This document shows, one piece after another, positions 1 to 7,345 of a stretch of 42,335 nt of DNA. Positions within the stretch are counted from its first letter, which is position 1. Each line of letters opens with the position of its first letter. The notes beneath the pieces were generated by a model. That model saw only the letters and a program-made list of their open reading frames with translations, had not been told where the DNA came from and did no database searches. A program made the position numbers and the translations under genes. This DNA is from Burkholderiales bacterium UBA4615 (GTDB lineage: Bacteria; Pseudomonadota; Gammaproteobacteria; Burkholderiales; Burkholderiaceae_E), in NCBI GenBank assembly GCA_002386465.1, contig DGIT01000142.1, positions 3,885 through 46,219 of the forward strand, in the 5' to 3' direction.

Positions 1-221
1 GCTGCCACCACACCGCAAGGCTCATGACCTGCGATCAGTGGGCCACTGATGGCGCCCAGCCCGAGTGCGGCTGTTGCGTCGGCGGCCCGATAAAACTTGA
101 GGTCGCTGCCACACATGCCCGAGGCCTTGATCTCAAGGACGACCTCGCCAGGCCCGGGCGTGGGGTCCGGAAACTCCATCAGTTCAATTTGCCGATTGCC
201 TTTGAAAACCATGCCTTTCAT
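1..221 (-). CDS. Zinc-dependent alcohol dehydrogenase (MDR family), N-terminal part only
   Basis: Leftward gene cut by the window edge; only the first 73 residues are visible. The start is ATG at 221, preceded by a good ribosome binding site (AAGGAGA about 6 nt upstream). The N-terminus reads MKGMVFKGNRQIEL, then a GMCGSDLK motif whose Cys is the usual catalytic-zinc ligand of medium-chain dehydrogenases, then GHEPCGVV, the conserved GHE motif. These proteins are NAD(P)-dependent, zinc-binding alcohol or polyol dehydrogenases of the GroES-like fold. It lies 64 bp downstream of the beta-hydroxyacid dehydrogenase on the same strand, so the two probably belong to one catabolic operon. Substrate cannot be told from this fragment. 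The family is clear; everything past residue 73 is unseen. Confidence 0.85.
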   Translation of the reverse strand, partial: MKGMVFKGNRQIELMEFPDPTPGPGEVVLEIKASGMCGSDLKFYRAADATAALGLGAISGPLIAGHEPCGVVA

Positions 222-285
222 GGCGTGTCTCCTTTCGTCTCTTGTGTGTGAATGACCGCAGCGCCGGCGTGCATGCAGCGCCCGC

Positions 286-1158
286 TCAGCGCCCGCGGAT
301 GAAGCGGTACATCGCAGTGTGATCAGCCCCGGGGTCAAGCCCTTCTTCGGCCTGCTTCCAGGCGCTCAGGCAGGCCTGAGCAAATTTGTCCTCGGTGCCC
401 ATCCGGTCGATGAACGCCTGGGCGGTCTGCAGATCCTTGCGCATCAGGGCCAATGCAAAGCCTGAATTGAACGCACCCGATAGCATGAAGGTTTCGACCT
501 TCACATCGGTCGTATTGTTGCGGCCAGTCGATGCATTGAAAACCTGATTGACTTTGTGAGGGTCGATCCCGAAGGCTTCGGCAGCGGTCAGGGCCTCGCA
601 GACGGCCAGAAGGCCACTGGCCGACACATAATTGTTCAGGGCCTTGACCGCATGGCCTGCACCCGCCGCACCCACATGGACGATAGTCTTGCCCATGGCC
701 TGTAACAGGGGGCGTACACGTTCGACGGCCTCGGCCTCACCGCCCATCATGATCGCGAGACTGCCATCGACCGCACGCTTGACGCCACCCGACACCGGGG
801 CATCCACAAAGGCAATGCCTGATTGAACCAGGCGCGCAGCATTGTCGCGAGAACGCACAGGGTCGGACGAACCCATGTCCAGCACCAGTTGCCCAGGTTG
901 CAGGGACGCAGCCAAACCAGCGTCCCACAACAGGGTGTCGACCGCAGGGCTGTCGGGCAGCATCAGGATGATGACCGGAGCCCCTTTCGCAGCATCGATG
1001 GCGCTGGCTGTGCTCTGAAAGCCTGGCTCCTCCTTCAATGCTGCAACAGCCGCGGCGCTCAGGTCCTGGCCCGTGACACGATGACCAGCGCCCAGCAATC
1101 GACGGACCATCGGCTGGCCCATCTTGCCCAGACCGATGAAGGCGACTGACCCGCTCAC
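286..1158 (-). CDS. NAD(P)-dependent beta-hydroxyacid dehydrogenase (HIBADH / tartronate semialdehyde reductase family)
   Basis: A 290-residue cytoplasmic oxidoreductase, the usual family length. The Rossmann fingerprint FIGLGKMGQPM sits at residues 7-17, the substrate-binding motif DAPVSGGV at 119-126, and the catalytic lysine is K172 in GHAVKALNN. The family oxidises 3-hydroxyacids or reduces their semialdehydes (3-hydroxyisobutyrate, tartronate semialdehyde and relatives); the exact substrate is not deducible. The start chosen is GTG at 1158, which overlaps the stop of the upstream pcaC-like gene (GTGA). The frame stays open 24 codons further upstream, but that stretch lies inside the neighbour and looks like no family N-terminus. 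The genes are probably translationally coupled, with the zinc dehydrogenase downstream in the same operon. Confidence 0.88.
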   Translation of the reverse strand: MSGSVAFIGLGKMGQPMVRRLLGAGHRVTGQDLSAAAVAALKEEPGFQSTASAIDAAKGAPVIILMLPDSPAVDTLLWDAGLAASLQPGQLVLDMGSSDPVRSRDNAARLVQSGIAFVDAPVSGGVKRAVDGSLAIMMGGEAEAVERVRPLLQAMGKTIVHVGAAGAGHAVKALNNYVSASGLLAVCEALTAAEAFGIDPHKVNQVFNASTGRNNTTDVKVETFMLSGAFNSGFALALMRKDLQTAQAFIDRMGTEDKFAQACLSAWKQAEEGLDPGADHTAMYRFIRGR

Positions 1159-1538
1159 GGCTTGGTGCCCGTTTCCTTGAAGACTTCCTTCGCATTGCGA
1201 AAGCTGTCGATGGCGGCAGGCACGCCACAATAGATCGCTGTTTGCAGGAACACTTCGCGGATTTCCGCAGGGGTGACCCCGTTGTTGAGCGCGCCACGGA
1301 CATGCAGCTTGAGCTCGTGCGGGCGGTTGAGTGCGGTCAGCATCGCCAGGTTCAGCAGGCTGCGGGTCTTTCGATCCAGGCCTGGCCGATTCCAGATTTC
1401 GTTCCAGCAGTACTCCGTCACCAGTTCCTGCATGGGCATATTGAAGTCGTCAGCGCTCGCAATCGAGGCGTCGACATACTCGGCACCCAGGACGGCGCGG
1501 CGGGTTTTCAGTCCATTTTCAAAGGCATCACGGTTCAT
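1155..1538 (-). CDS. Carboxymuconolactone decarboxylase family protein (PcaC-like)
   Basis: A 127-residue protein, the length of 4-carboxymuconolactone decarboxylase, which acts in the protocatechuate branch of the beta-ketoadipate pathway. The core SLLNLAMLTALNR (60-72) is followed by ELKLHVRGALNNGVT, giving the E-x3-H pair E75/H79, and by EVFLQTAIYCGVPAA (95-109). This is a strong PcaC-type match. No other pca genes are next to it. It is first in a leftward operon with a beta-hydroxyacid dehydrogenase and a zinc dehydrogenase, so it may act on a related lactone or a different substrate. Start is ATG at 1538; GGA about 9 nt upstream is a modest ribosome binding site. Family assignment is firm, substrate is not. 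Confidence 0.85.
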   Translation of the reverse strand: MNRDAFENGLKTRRAVLGAEYVDASIASADDFNMPMQELVTEYCWNEIWNRPGLDRKTRSLLNLAMLTALNRPHELKLHVRGALNNGVTPAEIREVFLQTAIYCGVPAAIDSFRNAKEVFKETGTKP

Positions 1539-1649
1539 GAGGGATCCAGGAGGGTGAGGAACGGAATGCGTGCCGCAGGGTTGCAGCCCGTCTCAGGGTA
1601 TTTTCTGCCGATCCGTTTGTCGATCCCCCAGGCCCCACGGAGTTGAACA
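1539..1649. promoter_or_regulatory. Divergent intergenic region between pcaC-like and GST genes
   Basis: 111 bp separates the leftward catabolic operon from the rightward GST/Bug pair, so both promoters should lie here. No convincing -35/-10 pair or operator palindrome was recognised. No regulator gene is adjacent within the window. Confidence 0.4.
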
Positions 1650-2282
1650 GTGAAACTCATCAGTGCCACCCCCAGCCCCTATGCCCGCAAAGTACGGATT
1701 CAGTTGCTCGAGAAAGGCGTGCCGTTCGAGCTCGTCACGGAAGTGCCCTGGAATGATGACACCACGGTACCTGCCTACAACCCTCTGGAAAAGCTGCCAG
1801 TACTGATCCTGGACGATGGCCGTGCCCTCTACGAATCAGCCTACATCCTGGAGTGGATTGAGCGGATGCATCCGCAACCCGCGCTCATGCCGTCCGATCG
1901 CGATGCCTATCTTGAAGCGCGGCAATACATGGTGCTCGCCGACGGCATTTGCGACGCTGCGCTGCTGCTCTTTTTTGAGCGCTTGCGAGCGCCCGCTCAT
2001 CGCAGTGAACCCTGGATGGCCCGGCAACTGCGAAAGGTTGATCGAGGTCTGGAAGCGCTCGCGCGCGACATCGGCACCCGCCCATTTGCGGTGGATGACC
2101 GCTTCACGCTGGCCGATATTTCGGTAGCAGCGCCCCTGGGCTGGCTGAAGGTGCGAGCCCCCGACATCGACTGGTCGACCAGGCATCCGGATCTGGCGCG
2201 CTACTATGAGCGCCACTCGCAACGCGAGTCATTCATCAAGACAGTGCCGACGGCTCAAGTGTTGCGCGACAAGGTCGTGTGA
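1650..2282 (+). CDS. Glutathione S-transferase family protein
   Basis: A 210-residue soluble GST with an N-terminal thioredoxin-like domain (about 1-78) and an all-helical C-terminal domain. The start of the fold reads SPYARKVRIQLLEKG (from residue 9), where Ser is the probable glutathione-activating residue. The glutathione-contacting KLPVLILDDGRALYESAYI follows, with the cis-Pro and the E-S pair, and the C-terminal N-cap box appears as RFTLADISVAAPL. Such enzymes conjugate or reduce electrophiles with glutathione; the substrate is unknown. The start is GTG at 1650 with GGAG at 1639-1642. It is followed at 43 bp by a Bug solute-binding protein on the same strand, a probable two-gene unit. 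Confidence 0.88.
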   Translation: MKLISATPSPYARKVRIQLLEKGVPFELVTEVPWNDDTTVPAYNPLEKLPVLILDDGRALYESAYILEWIERMHPQPALMPSDRDAYLEARQYMVLADGICDAALLLFFERLRAPAHRSEPWMARQLRKVDRGLEALARDIGTRPFAVDDRFTLADISVAAPLGWLKVRAPDIDWSTRHPDLARYYERHSQRESFIKTVPTAQVLRDKVV

Positions 2283-2325
2283 CCTGCCTGCAGGCCGCTG
2301 TCAAACCATACGCTGGAGACCATTC

Positions 2326-3354
2326 ATGTTCTTGTTTTCGTCGACTGTTTGCTTGCCCGCCCTGGTGTCGTCGCGCTCGCGCGCGCGCCGTGCACTCCTT
2401 GGTGCCGGAGCACTCCTGGCGGCATCAGCCGCAGTGCTGCCTGCTGCGACCCTGGCGCAGGGGCAGCCTTTCCCGTCCAAGCCCGTCACGCTGCTGGTGC
2501 CCTTCCCCCCAGGTGCGGCCACCGACGCGGTGGCGCGTGCACTGGCCGTACCGCTGGCGAAACAATTGGGTCAGCAGGTGGTGGTCGAGAACCGCGCAGG
2601 CGCAGCCGGCACGCTGGCGACTGCAGCCATGGCGCAATCGTCGGCCACTGATGGTCACACCGTAGCGATTGCGCCTGCAACGATCTTTCGGATACCGCAT
2701 CTGCAGAAAGTGCCCTACGACACGATGAAGGATCTGACCTTCATCATGAATTTTTCCGGCTACACGTTTTCGCTGGTGCTCGCCGAGAGCCTGGGCATCA
2801 AGTCCGTGCCGGAATTCATTAGTTGGGCCAAGGCCAATCCCGGCAAGGTCAGCATCGGTGCCAGCGGTTCCGGCAGTACCGGCCACATTGCCACCCACAT
2901 GCTTGGTCAAAAGTCTGGGACTGACCTCACCTTTGTGCCCTTCAAGGGCGGCGCTGAGGTACTGAGCGCCTTTGTAGGTGGGCATATCAATGCAGTGATC
3001 GACGGGGGCTGGGCGCAGATCGAGAAGCAAGGTAAGGGTCGTGTGGTCATGACCTTCCAGGACAAACGCATCCCACGGTTGCCCAATGTGCCTACGGCGC
3101 GCGAGTCGGGCTATGACATCGTGTCGATCAGCCCCATCGGTCTGGTCGGCCCGAAGGGCATGGATCCGAAAGCGGTGCGTGCCTGGCACGATGCCATGAA
3201 AGTCGCCCTGGCCGATCCGGCCTACAAGAAGCTTCTGGAACTCCATGACCTGGAAGATGCTTATATGAGCGGTGATGACTATCAGAAACTTGCCGCGCGG
3301 CTTTGGGTCGACGAGAAAAAGAACTTTGAAGCAATTGGCATGAAGACCAACTGA
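2326..3354 (+). CDS. Tripartite tricarboxylate transporter substrate-binding protein (Bug family)
   Basis: A 342-residue periplasmic solute receptor. The N-terminus carries a basic stretch (SRSRARRALLGAGALL) and a hydrophobic core, with cleavage likely near ATLAQGQ; the arginine pair could even suit Tat export. The mature protein begins with the Bug hallmark FPSKPVTLLVPFPPGAATD, then VVVENRAGAAG (the ligand-loop region) and later the PFKGGAE segment. Bug proteins bind carboxylates, amides or aromatic acids and are hugely expanded in Burkholderiales, mostly without adjacent membrane subunits; none is adjacent here. Start is ATG at 2326 with GGAG 8 nt upstream; the frame stays open further 5' into the GST gene. 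Ligand unknown; the GST and hydroxyacid dehydrogenase neighbours hint at an organic acid. Confidence 0.92.
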   Translation: MFLFSSTVCLPALVSSRSRARRALLGAGALLAASAAVLPAATLAQGQPFPSKPVTLLVPFPPGAATDAVARALAVPLAKQLGQQVVVENRAGAAGTLATAAMAQSSATDGHTVAIAPATIFRIPHLQKVPYDTMKDLTFIMNFSGYTFSLVLAESLGIKSVPEFISWAKANPGKVSIGASGSGSTGHIATHMLGQKSGTDLTFVPFKGGAEVLSAFVGGHINAVIDGGWAQIEKQGKGRVVMTFQDKRIPRLPNVPTARESGYDIVSISPIGLVGPKGMDPKAVRAWHDAMKVALADPAYKKLLELHDLEDAYMSGDDYQKLAARLWVDEKKNFEAIGMKTN

Positions 3355-3369
3355 CGGTCAAACGGACGC

Positions 3370-3391
3370 GATGCGGGCTCAGGTCCGCATC
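3370..3391. terminator. Hairpin between convergent bug and selB genes
   Basis: GATGCGG (3370-3376) pairs with CCGCATC (3385-3391) across an 8-nt loop, 15 bp after the Bug stop and overlapping the selB stop. There is no T-run, so it would be a weak or bidirectional terminator at best. Confidence 0.4.
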
Positions 3392-5352
3392 ATGCGTCGG
3401 TTGCCTGCGAACCGGGTGACTCCGGCACGGTCCAGAAATTCCAGTACTTCGATCGTCAGATTTCTGCCGATGCCCGAGGCGTCACGATAGGCCGCGGCGT
3501 CGAAGCTGCCATCTGTCGAAGTGCCTGCCAGCTTTTGCGCGATGGCAGCGAGTTCATCCAGGGTGCCCGGCAGGTAAAACCGATTCGGGGCAACCGGCAG
3601 CAGGTGCCCGAGCGTCGCCATCTCGCGCAAAAAATTCAGCAGAGTTGCGCGTTCCATACCCAGTGCGGTTGCGAGCTCTCCCACAATCGGAGCGCGCAGG
3701 CCCGCTTGAGCCAGCGCCGCCTGCACGCGTTCAAGCAGCGCCTGATGCTCGGGCAACAATACTGGGCGATGCTCCGGGCGTCGTACATGGATACCGTCCC
3801 GCACGATCTGCCCCTTCGCCATCACGGCCCGCAGGGCTGCTTGAGCGATGGCATCCACACGGCGCACGCCTGCATCCCGCTCTGTTTCGAATCGGGCTAG
3901 ATAGGTCTGCCCGCTTGATCGGGCCAGTTCCGACGGTTTGAGTCCAATGTGCTCGGGATGGTCCAGGTGCGACTGGCTCAGCACATCGATCAGGATGGCC
4001 TGCCATTGCGTCCAATGCGCGGGTGACAGTCCAATGCCCGGCGCTGGCCGACCGATGTCCTCGCGATCGGCGCTGCCGCTCGGTACGGCCAGGTGTACTT
4101 GCGAGGCTGCACGAAGCTGTACTGCAGCGATGGCCGTCAGGTTTCGGTTGCGTTCGAAGGCATCGAGCTCAATGCCCAATGGTGACGCCTCGAGCAAAGC
4201 ACACAGTGCCTGCTCGGGATCCTGGAGGCGCAGTTGTTCCAGTCGCGTTTGGCGCAACGCACTGCTGCGACCGCGCGCAGGGGCCTGCGGGTCGATCACG
4301 ATTGCACCGCCCAGCGTCGCCCTGGCTGCCGGATCCCTGATGACCAGTCGATCTCCCCACAGCAGTGGCAAGGCTTGCTCCAGGACCAGTTGCCCGAATG
4401 CGCTGGCGCCGGCGGTGAGTTCGCGCTGCTGCATCAGATGCAGTTGTGCTGACACATGGGCTGCACCCGCATGAATCTGGACGTGGATGCCAGTACGGAT
4501 CGGCTTGTCGATATCGGCCAGCGCATTCACAGTGACATCGATGCGCTGAGTCGGCGCATGCGCAAAGGGTGTGACCAGCCAGTGACCGCGGCCGATCAGC
4601 GAGCGATCGAGGTCCGGACCGGCTAGGTTGATGGCGCACCGCTGTCCCGCCCGGGCGTGCTCGGCGGGCAAGCCCTGGGCATGGATCTGGCGGACGCGCG
4701 CGGCACGGCCGAGGGGCGACACGATCAATTGATCGCCAGTGTTCGCCACCCCGCTGAGCACCGCGCCGGTGACGACCAGGCCTGCACCCGGCACCGTGAA
4801 TGCGCGGTCGATCGCCATGCGAAACCCACCGGTGGCCTCGCGTGCCACCCATTTGTCGGACCGCTCGGCGAGGTGCATGCGCAGAGTCTGCAGTCCGATC
4901 CCCGCGGGGGTATCGACTTCAAACACCGGTGCATCGGCAAACCGCGTGGGCGCCAGCAGGGATGAGATCGCCGCACGCGACAGGTCGCGCTGCTGTGGAG
5001 AGGCGCGGTCGATTTTGGTCAGTACGATGCACAGCGATGTCGCACCCAGCACATCCAGGATGGCCAGATGCTCACGCGTTTGCGGCATCGGCCCATCGTC
5101 CGCTGCGATGACCAGCAGGGCGAGGTCAATGGCATTGATACCGGCCAGCATGTTGCGCACGAAGCGCTCATGTCCTGGCACATCGACGAAACCTGTGGGG
5201 ACAGGGCCGCCAAGGTCGGCATAGGCGAAGCCGATGTCGATGGTCAGGCCGCGACGCTTCTCCTCATCCAGCCGATCGGTATCGACGCCCGTGAGTGCGC
5301 GCACCAGGCTGGTCTTGCCGTGGTCGACATGTCCTGCAGTGGCGATGATCAT
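3379..5352 (-). CDS. selB: Selenocysteine-specific elongation factor SelB
   Basis: A 657-residue translational GTPase (E. coli SelB is 614) that delivers selenocysteyl-tRNA to UGA codons marked by a SECIS hairpin. GTPase motifs are G1 GHVDHGKT (7-14), G3 DVPGH (57-61) and G4 TKID (112-115); the RRGLTIDIGF segment (33-42) is SelB-typical. The EF-Tu-like domains 2 and 3 follow, then tandem winged-helix domains (about 400-657) that bind the SECIS; PGIGLSPAHWTQWQAIL and RFETERDAGVRRVDAIAQ fall in this part. Start is ATG at 5352. selA, selC and any UGA-containing selenoprotein gene are absent from the neighbourhood, although selA-selB adjacency is common. Identification is strong; it should be functional only if selA and selC exist elsewhere. 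Confidence 0.95.
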   Translation of the reverse strand: MIIATAGHVDHGKTSLVRALTGVDTDRLDEEKRRGLTIDIGFAYADLGGPVPTGFVDVPGHERFVRNMLAGINAIDLALLVIAADDGPMPQTREHLAILDVLGATSLCIVLTKIDRASPQQRDLSRAAISSLLAPTRFADAPVFEVDTPAGIGLQTLRMHLAERSDKWVAREATGGFRMAIDRAFTVPGAGLVVTGAVLSGVANTGDQLIVSPLGRAARVRQIHAQGLPAEHARAGQRCAINLAGPDLDRSLIGRGHWLVTPFAHAPTQRIDVTVNALADIDKPIRTGIHVQIHAGAAHVSAQLHLMQQRELTAGASAFGQLVLEQALPLLWGDRLVIRDPAARATLGGAIVIDPQAPARGRSSALRQTRLEQLRLQDPEQALCALLEASPLGIELDAFERNRNLTAIAAVQLRAASQVHLAVPSGSADREDIGRPAPGIGLSPAHWTQWQAILIDVLSQSHLDHPEHIGLKPSELARSSGQTYLARFETERDAGVRRVDAIAQAALRAVMAKGQIVRDGIHVRRPEHRPVLLPEHQALLERVQAALAQAGLRAPIVGELATALGMERATLLNFLREMATLGHLLPVAPNRFYLPGTLDELAAIAQKLAGTSTDGSFDAAAYRDASGIGRNLTIEVLEFLDRAGVTRFAGNRRMMRT

Positions 5353-5545
5353 CGTTGAAAGGAATGAATGCTGCGACGGTTGCGCACCATGACGCAGCTC
5401 ACGCTATGCCGGGCTGAGTGCATGCCGCGCGGCCGAAAAACGCGGGACCGTTTTGAGTCTAACCGGATCGTGCACGTCAATGACCGCCCTCCCGGGCAGT
5501 CGTGGCACCATGGCGCTCATTCCCCGCAGGCAAACAGGTGAGTCC

Positions 5546-5932
5546 ATGAACAAAAAATCGCACTTTGATCGTGCTGGCGTTGAACAAACGATGCAGACCT
5601 ATTTCGACGGTTTGTACGAGGGTGATGCCGACAAGCTGGCTCATGTGTTTCATCCGACGAGCGCGCTGACCTGGGAGCAGGATGGCGCGCTGCAGGTGCT
5701 GTCTCGCGACGCATGGCTGAAGGTTGTTCGCGAGCGCCCGTCGCCGAAGTCGCAACAATTGGCGCGCGACGACGGCATCCTGCTGCTGGATCACTCGAGT
5801 CCCACGACGGCCTTCGTCAAGGTCAAGTGCCAGATCCCGCCGCGTCACTTCACCGATTACCTCAGTCTGATTCATATCGATGGACGCTGGCAGATTGTTC
5901 AGAAGGTCTACGCGGTCGCCATGACACTATGA
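5546..5932 (+). CDS. Putative lumazine-binding / NTF2-like protein
   Basis: A 128-residue cytoplasmic protein of the NTF2-like cone fold, resembling the lumazine-binding family. Visible family features are TYFDGLYEGDADKLAHVFHP near the start, LSRDAWLKVV in the middle, and TAFVKVKCQIPPRHFTDYL followed by IDGRWQIVQKVYAV at the end. No enzymatic residues can be assigned; family members are often uncharacterised or act as small-molecule binders. Start is ATG at 5546 with AGGTGA about 5 nt upstream; the frame is open for 31 codons further upstream but without family resemblance. It stands alone, divergent from selB (193 bp) and convergent with the M16 peptidase. A short hairpin CACTAT/ATAGTG (5925-5939) spans its stop codon. 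Confidence 0.75.
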   Translation: MNKKSHFDRAGVEQTMQTYFDGLYEGDADKLAHVFHPTSALTWEQDGALQVLSRDAWLKVVRERPSPKSQQLARDDGILLLDHSSPTTAFVKVKCQIPPRHFTDYLSLIHIDGRWQIVQKVYAVAMTL

Positions 5933-5959
5933 AATAGTGATCCGACCCCAATTAACCAA

Positions 5960-7345
5960 TTAACTCAGGCGGCGGCGGATGGCGGCGTGATGATCACCGC
6001 GCCCGCCGCGGCCCACCAGGACCAGGGTGGGTGGGCTGGCCAACAGCGTGCGGGCCGCAGCGCTCAAATCGCCTGCACTGATGGCAAGCGTTGTGGCAAT
6101 GCGTTCATCGGGTGTGAGCACGCGCCCATGCAAGAGCAGGTCGCGGGCCACGGACTCGGCCAGGTCCATCGGTCGCTCGAGGCTGCGCGCCAGGTGCGTG
6201 GCCTGCTGATTGCGGGTGCGCTCCAGATCGTCGGCCTGCACGCTGCGGCTGAGGGCCAGCAGTTCGTCACAGACGACCTCGAAGAACACCTTGAGGTTCT
6301 TGGGCGCTACGCCGGCATTGACCTGGAGGATCCCGCAATCATCATGCCCCTCGGTCCATGCGTCCACCTGATAAGCCAGCCCACGGGCTTCTCGCACAGC
6401 CTGAAAGAGCGGCGAGGACATGCCGCCGCCCAGCAACTCGCCCAGCAGTTCAAACACCGGCCATGACGGGTCAGCCCGGCCTGGCACCGGCCAGCCCAGG
6501 GCGACCGAGGTCTGCTCATAATCGTCGTCGATGTGCCTGAACCCGCCCACATAGCGGGCGGGTTCGCGCACCAATCCGACACCACGAGGCAGATCACCGA
6601 ATTGGCGAGCGACCTGTTCCGCGAAGGCCTCGTGCTCCAGATGTCCGACACCGACGACCACGATCCGGTCGGCGGTGTAATGCGCGCGCAAATGCTCGAG
6701 CAGATCGTCCCGACCCACGCTGCGAACAAAGCGCGCCGTACCCAGGATCGGTCGACCAAACGCCTGCTTGGGGAAGGCCTTCAAATCGAATTCGTCTTGC
6801 GTGACCGCGTCCGGATCATCGACTGAATCGCCTAACTCCTGCAGGATCACCTGCCGTTCGCGCTCGATCTCGTCGACCGGAAAGGTGGAGTGTCGAATCA
6901 CATCGGCCAGGACATCCAGTGCCACGGGCATGTGCTCGGGCAGCAGCACGGTGTGATATGCGGTGTGGTCCTTGGCGGTATAGGCGTTCATGGAGGCGCC
7001 CACCCGCTCGATGTCGAGCGAGAGTCTGCGCGCGTCACGGCGGTGTGTGCCCTTGAACGCCATGTGCTCAAAGAAGTGCGAGATCCCGTTGAGCGACGGC
7101 GGTTCATCGCGAGAACCCACTCGTACAAACGCGCCGACCGCCGCGGTTCGAAATCCGCTCAGCCGCACGCTTGCCACCGTCAAGCCATTGGCTAGCTCGA
7201 CGGTGCGCAAATCCGGCGCGGAAGTGGCAGAGCTTGAGGCGGGCACAGAATGAGGGCGGGCAAACGCCACGGAACAGGCCGTGACACCGAGTGGAGCAGG
7301 TCCATTGACCGGAGAGGAGTCTACACGTGGCCCGGGCGATCCCAT
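5960..7345 (-). CDS. M16 family zinc metallopeptidase (single-chain, MPP-like)
   Basis: A protein of about 461 residues with two M16 halves. The inverted zinc motif HFFEH occupies residues 90-94 (numbered from ATG 7345), and the third zinc ligand is E170 in QVILQEL, exactly 76 residues after the second His, as in mitochondrial processing peptidase. It should therefore be catalytically competent, unlike many paired M16 proteins with an inactive partner; no partner gene is adjacent. Family members degrade peptides or process precursors. About 45 residues precede the domain, rich in Ser/Pro/Ala. The start is uncertain: ATG 7345 and GTG 7354 both lie inside the 3' end of nrdJ (25-34 bp overlap), and in-frame GTG codons occur at 7270 and 7246. 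Co-transcription with nrdJ is likely. Confidence 0.9.
   Translation of the reverse strand: MGSPGPRVDSSPVNGPAPLGVTACSVAFARPHSVPASSSATSAPDLRTVELANGLTVASVRLSGFRTAAVGAFVRVGSRDEPPSLNGISHFFEHMAFKGTHRRDARRLSLDIERVGASMNAYTAKDHTAYHTVLLPEHMPVALDVLADVIRHSTFPVDEIERERQVILQELGDSVDDPDAVTQDEFDLKAFPKQAFGRPILGTARFVRSVGRDDLLEHLRAHYTADRIVVVGVGHLEHEAFAEQVARQFGDLPRGVGLVREPARYVGGFRHIDDDYEQTSVALGWPVPGRADPSWPVFELLGELLGGGMSSPLFQAVREARGLAYQVDAWTEGHDDCGILQVNAGVAPKNLKVFFEVVCDELLALSRSVQADDLERTRNQQATHLARSLERPMDLAESVARDLLLHGRVLTPDERIATTLAISAGDLSAAARTLLASPPTLVLVGRGGRGDHHAAIRRRLS

Noticed and set aside
5353..5545. Possible selC (tRNA-Sec) next to selB
   Set aside because: No 8-bp acceptor stem, UCA anticodon loop or CCA end could be found in the 193-bp gap.
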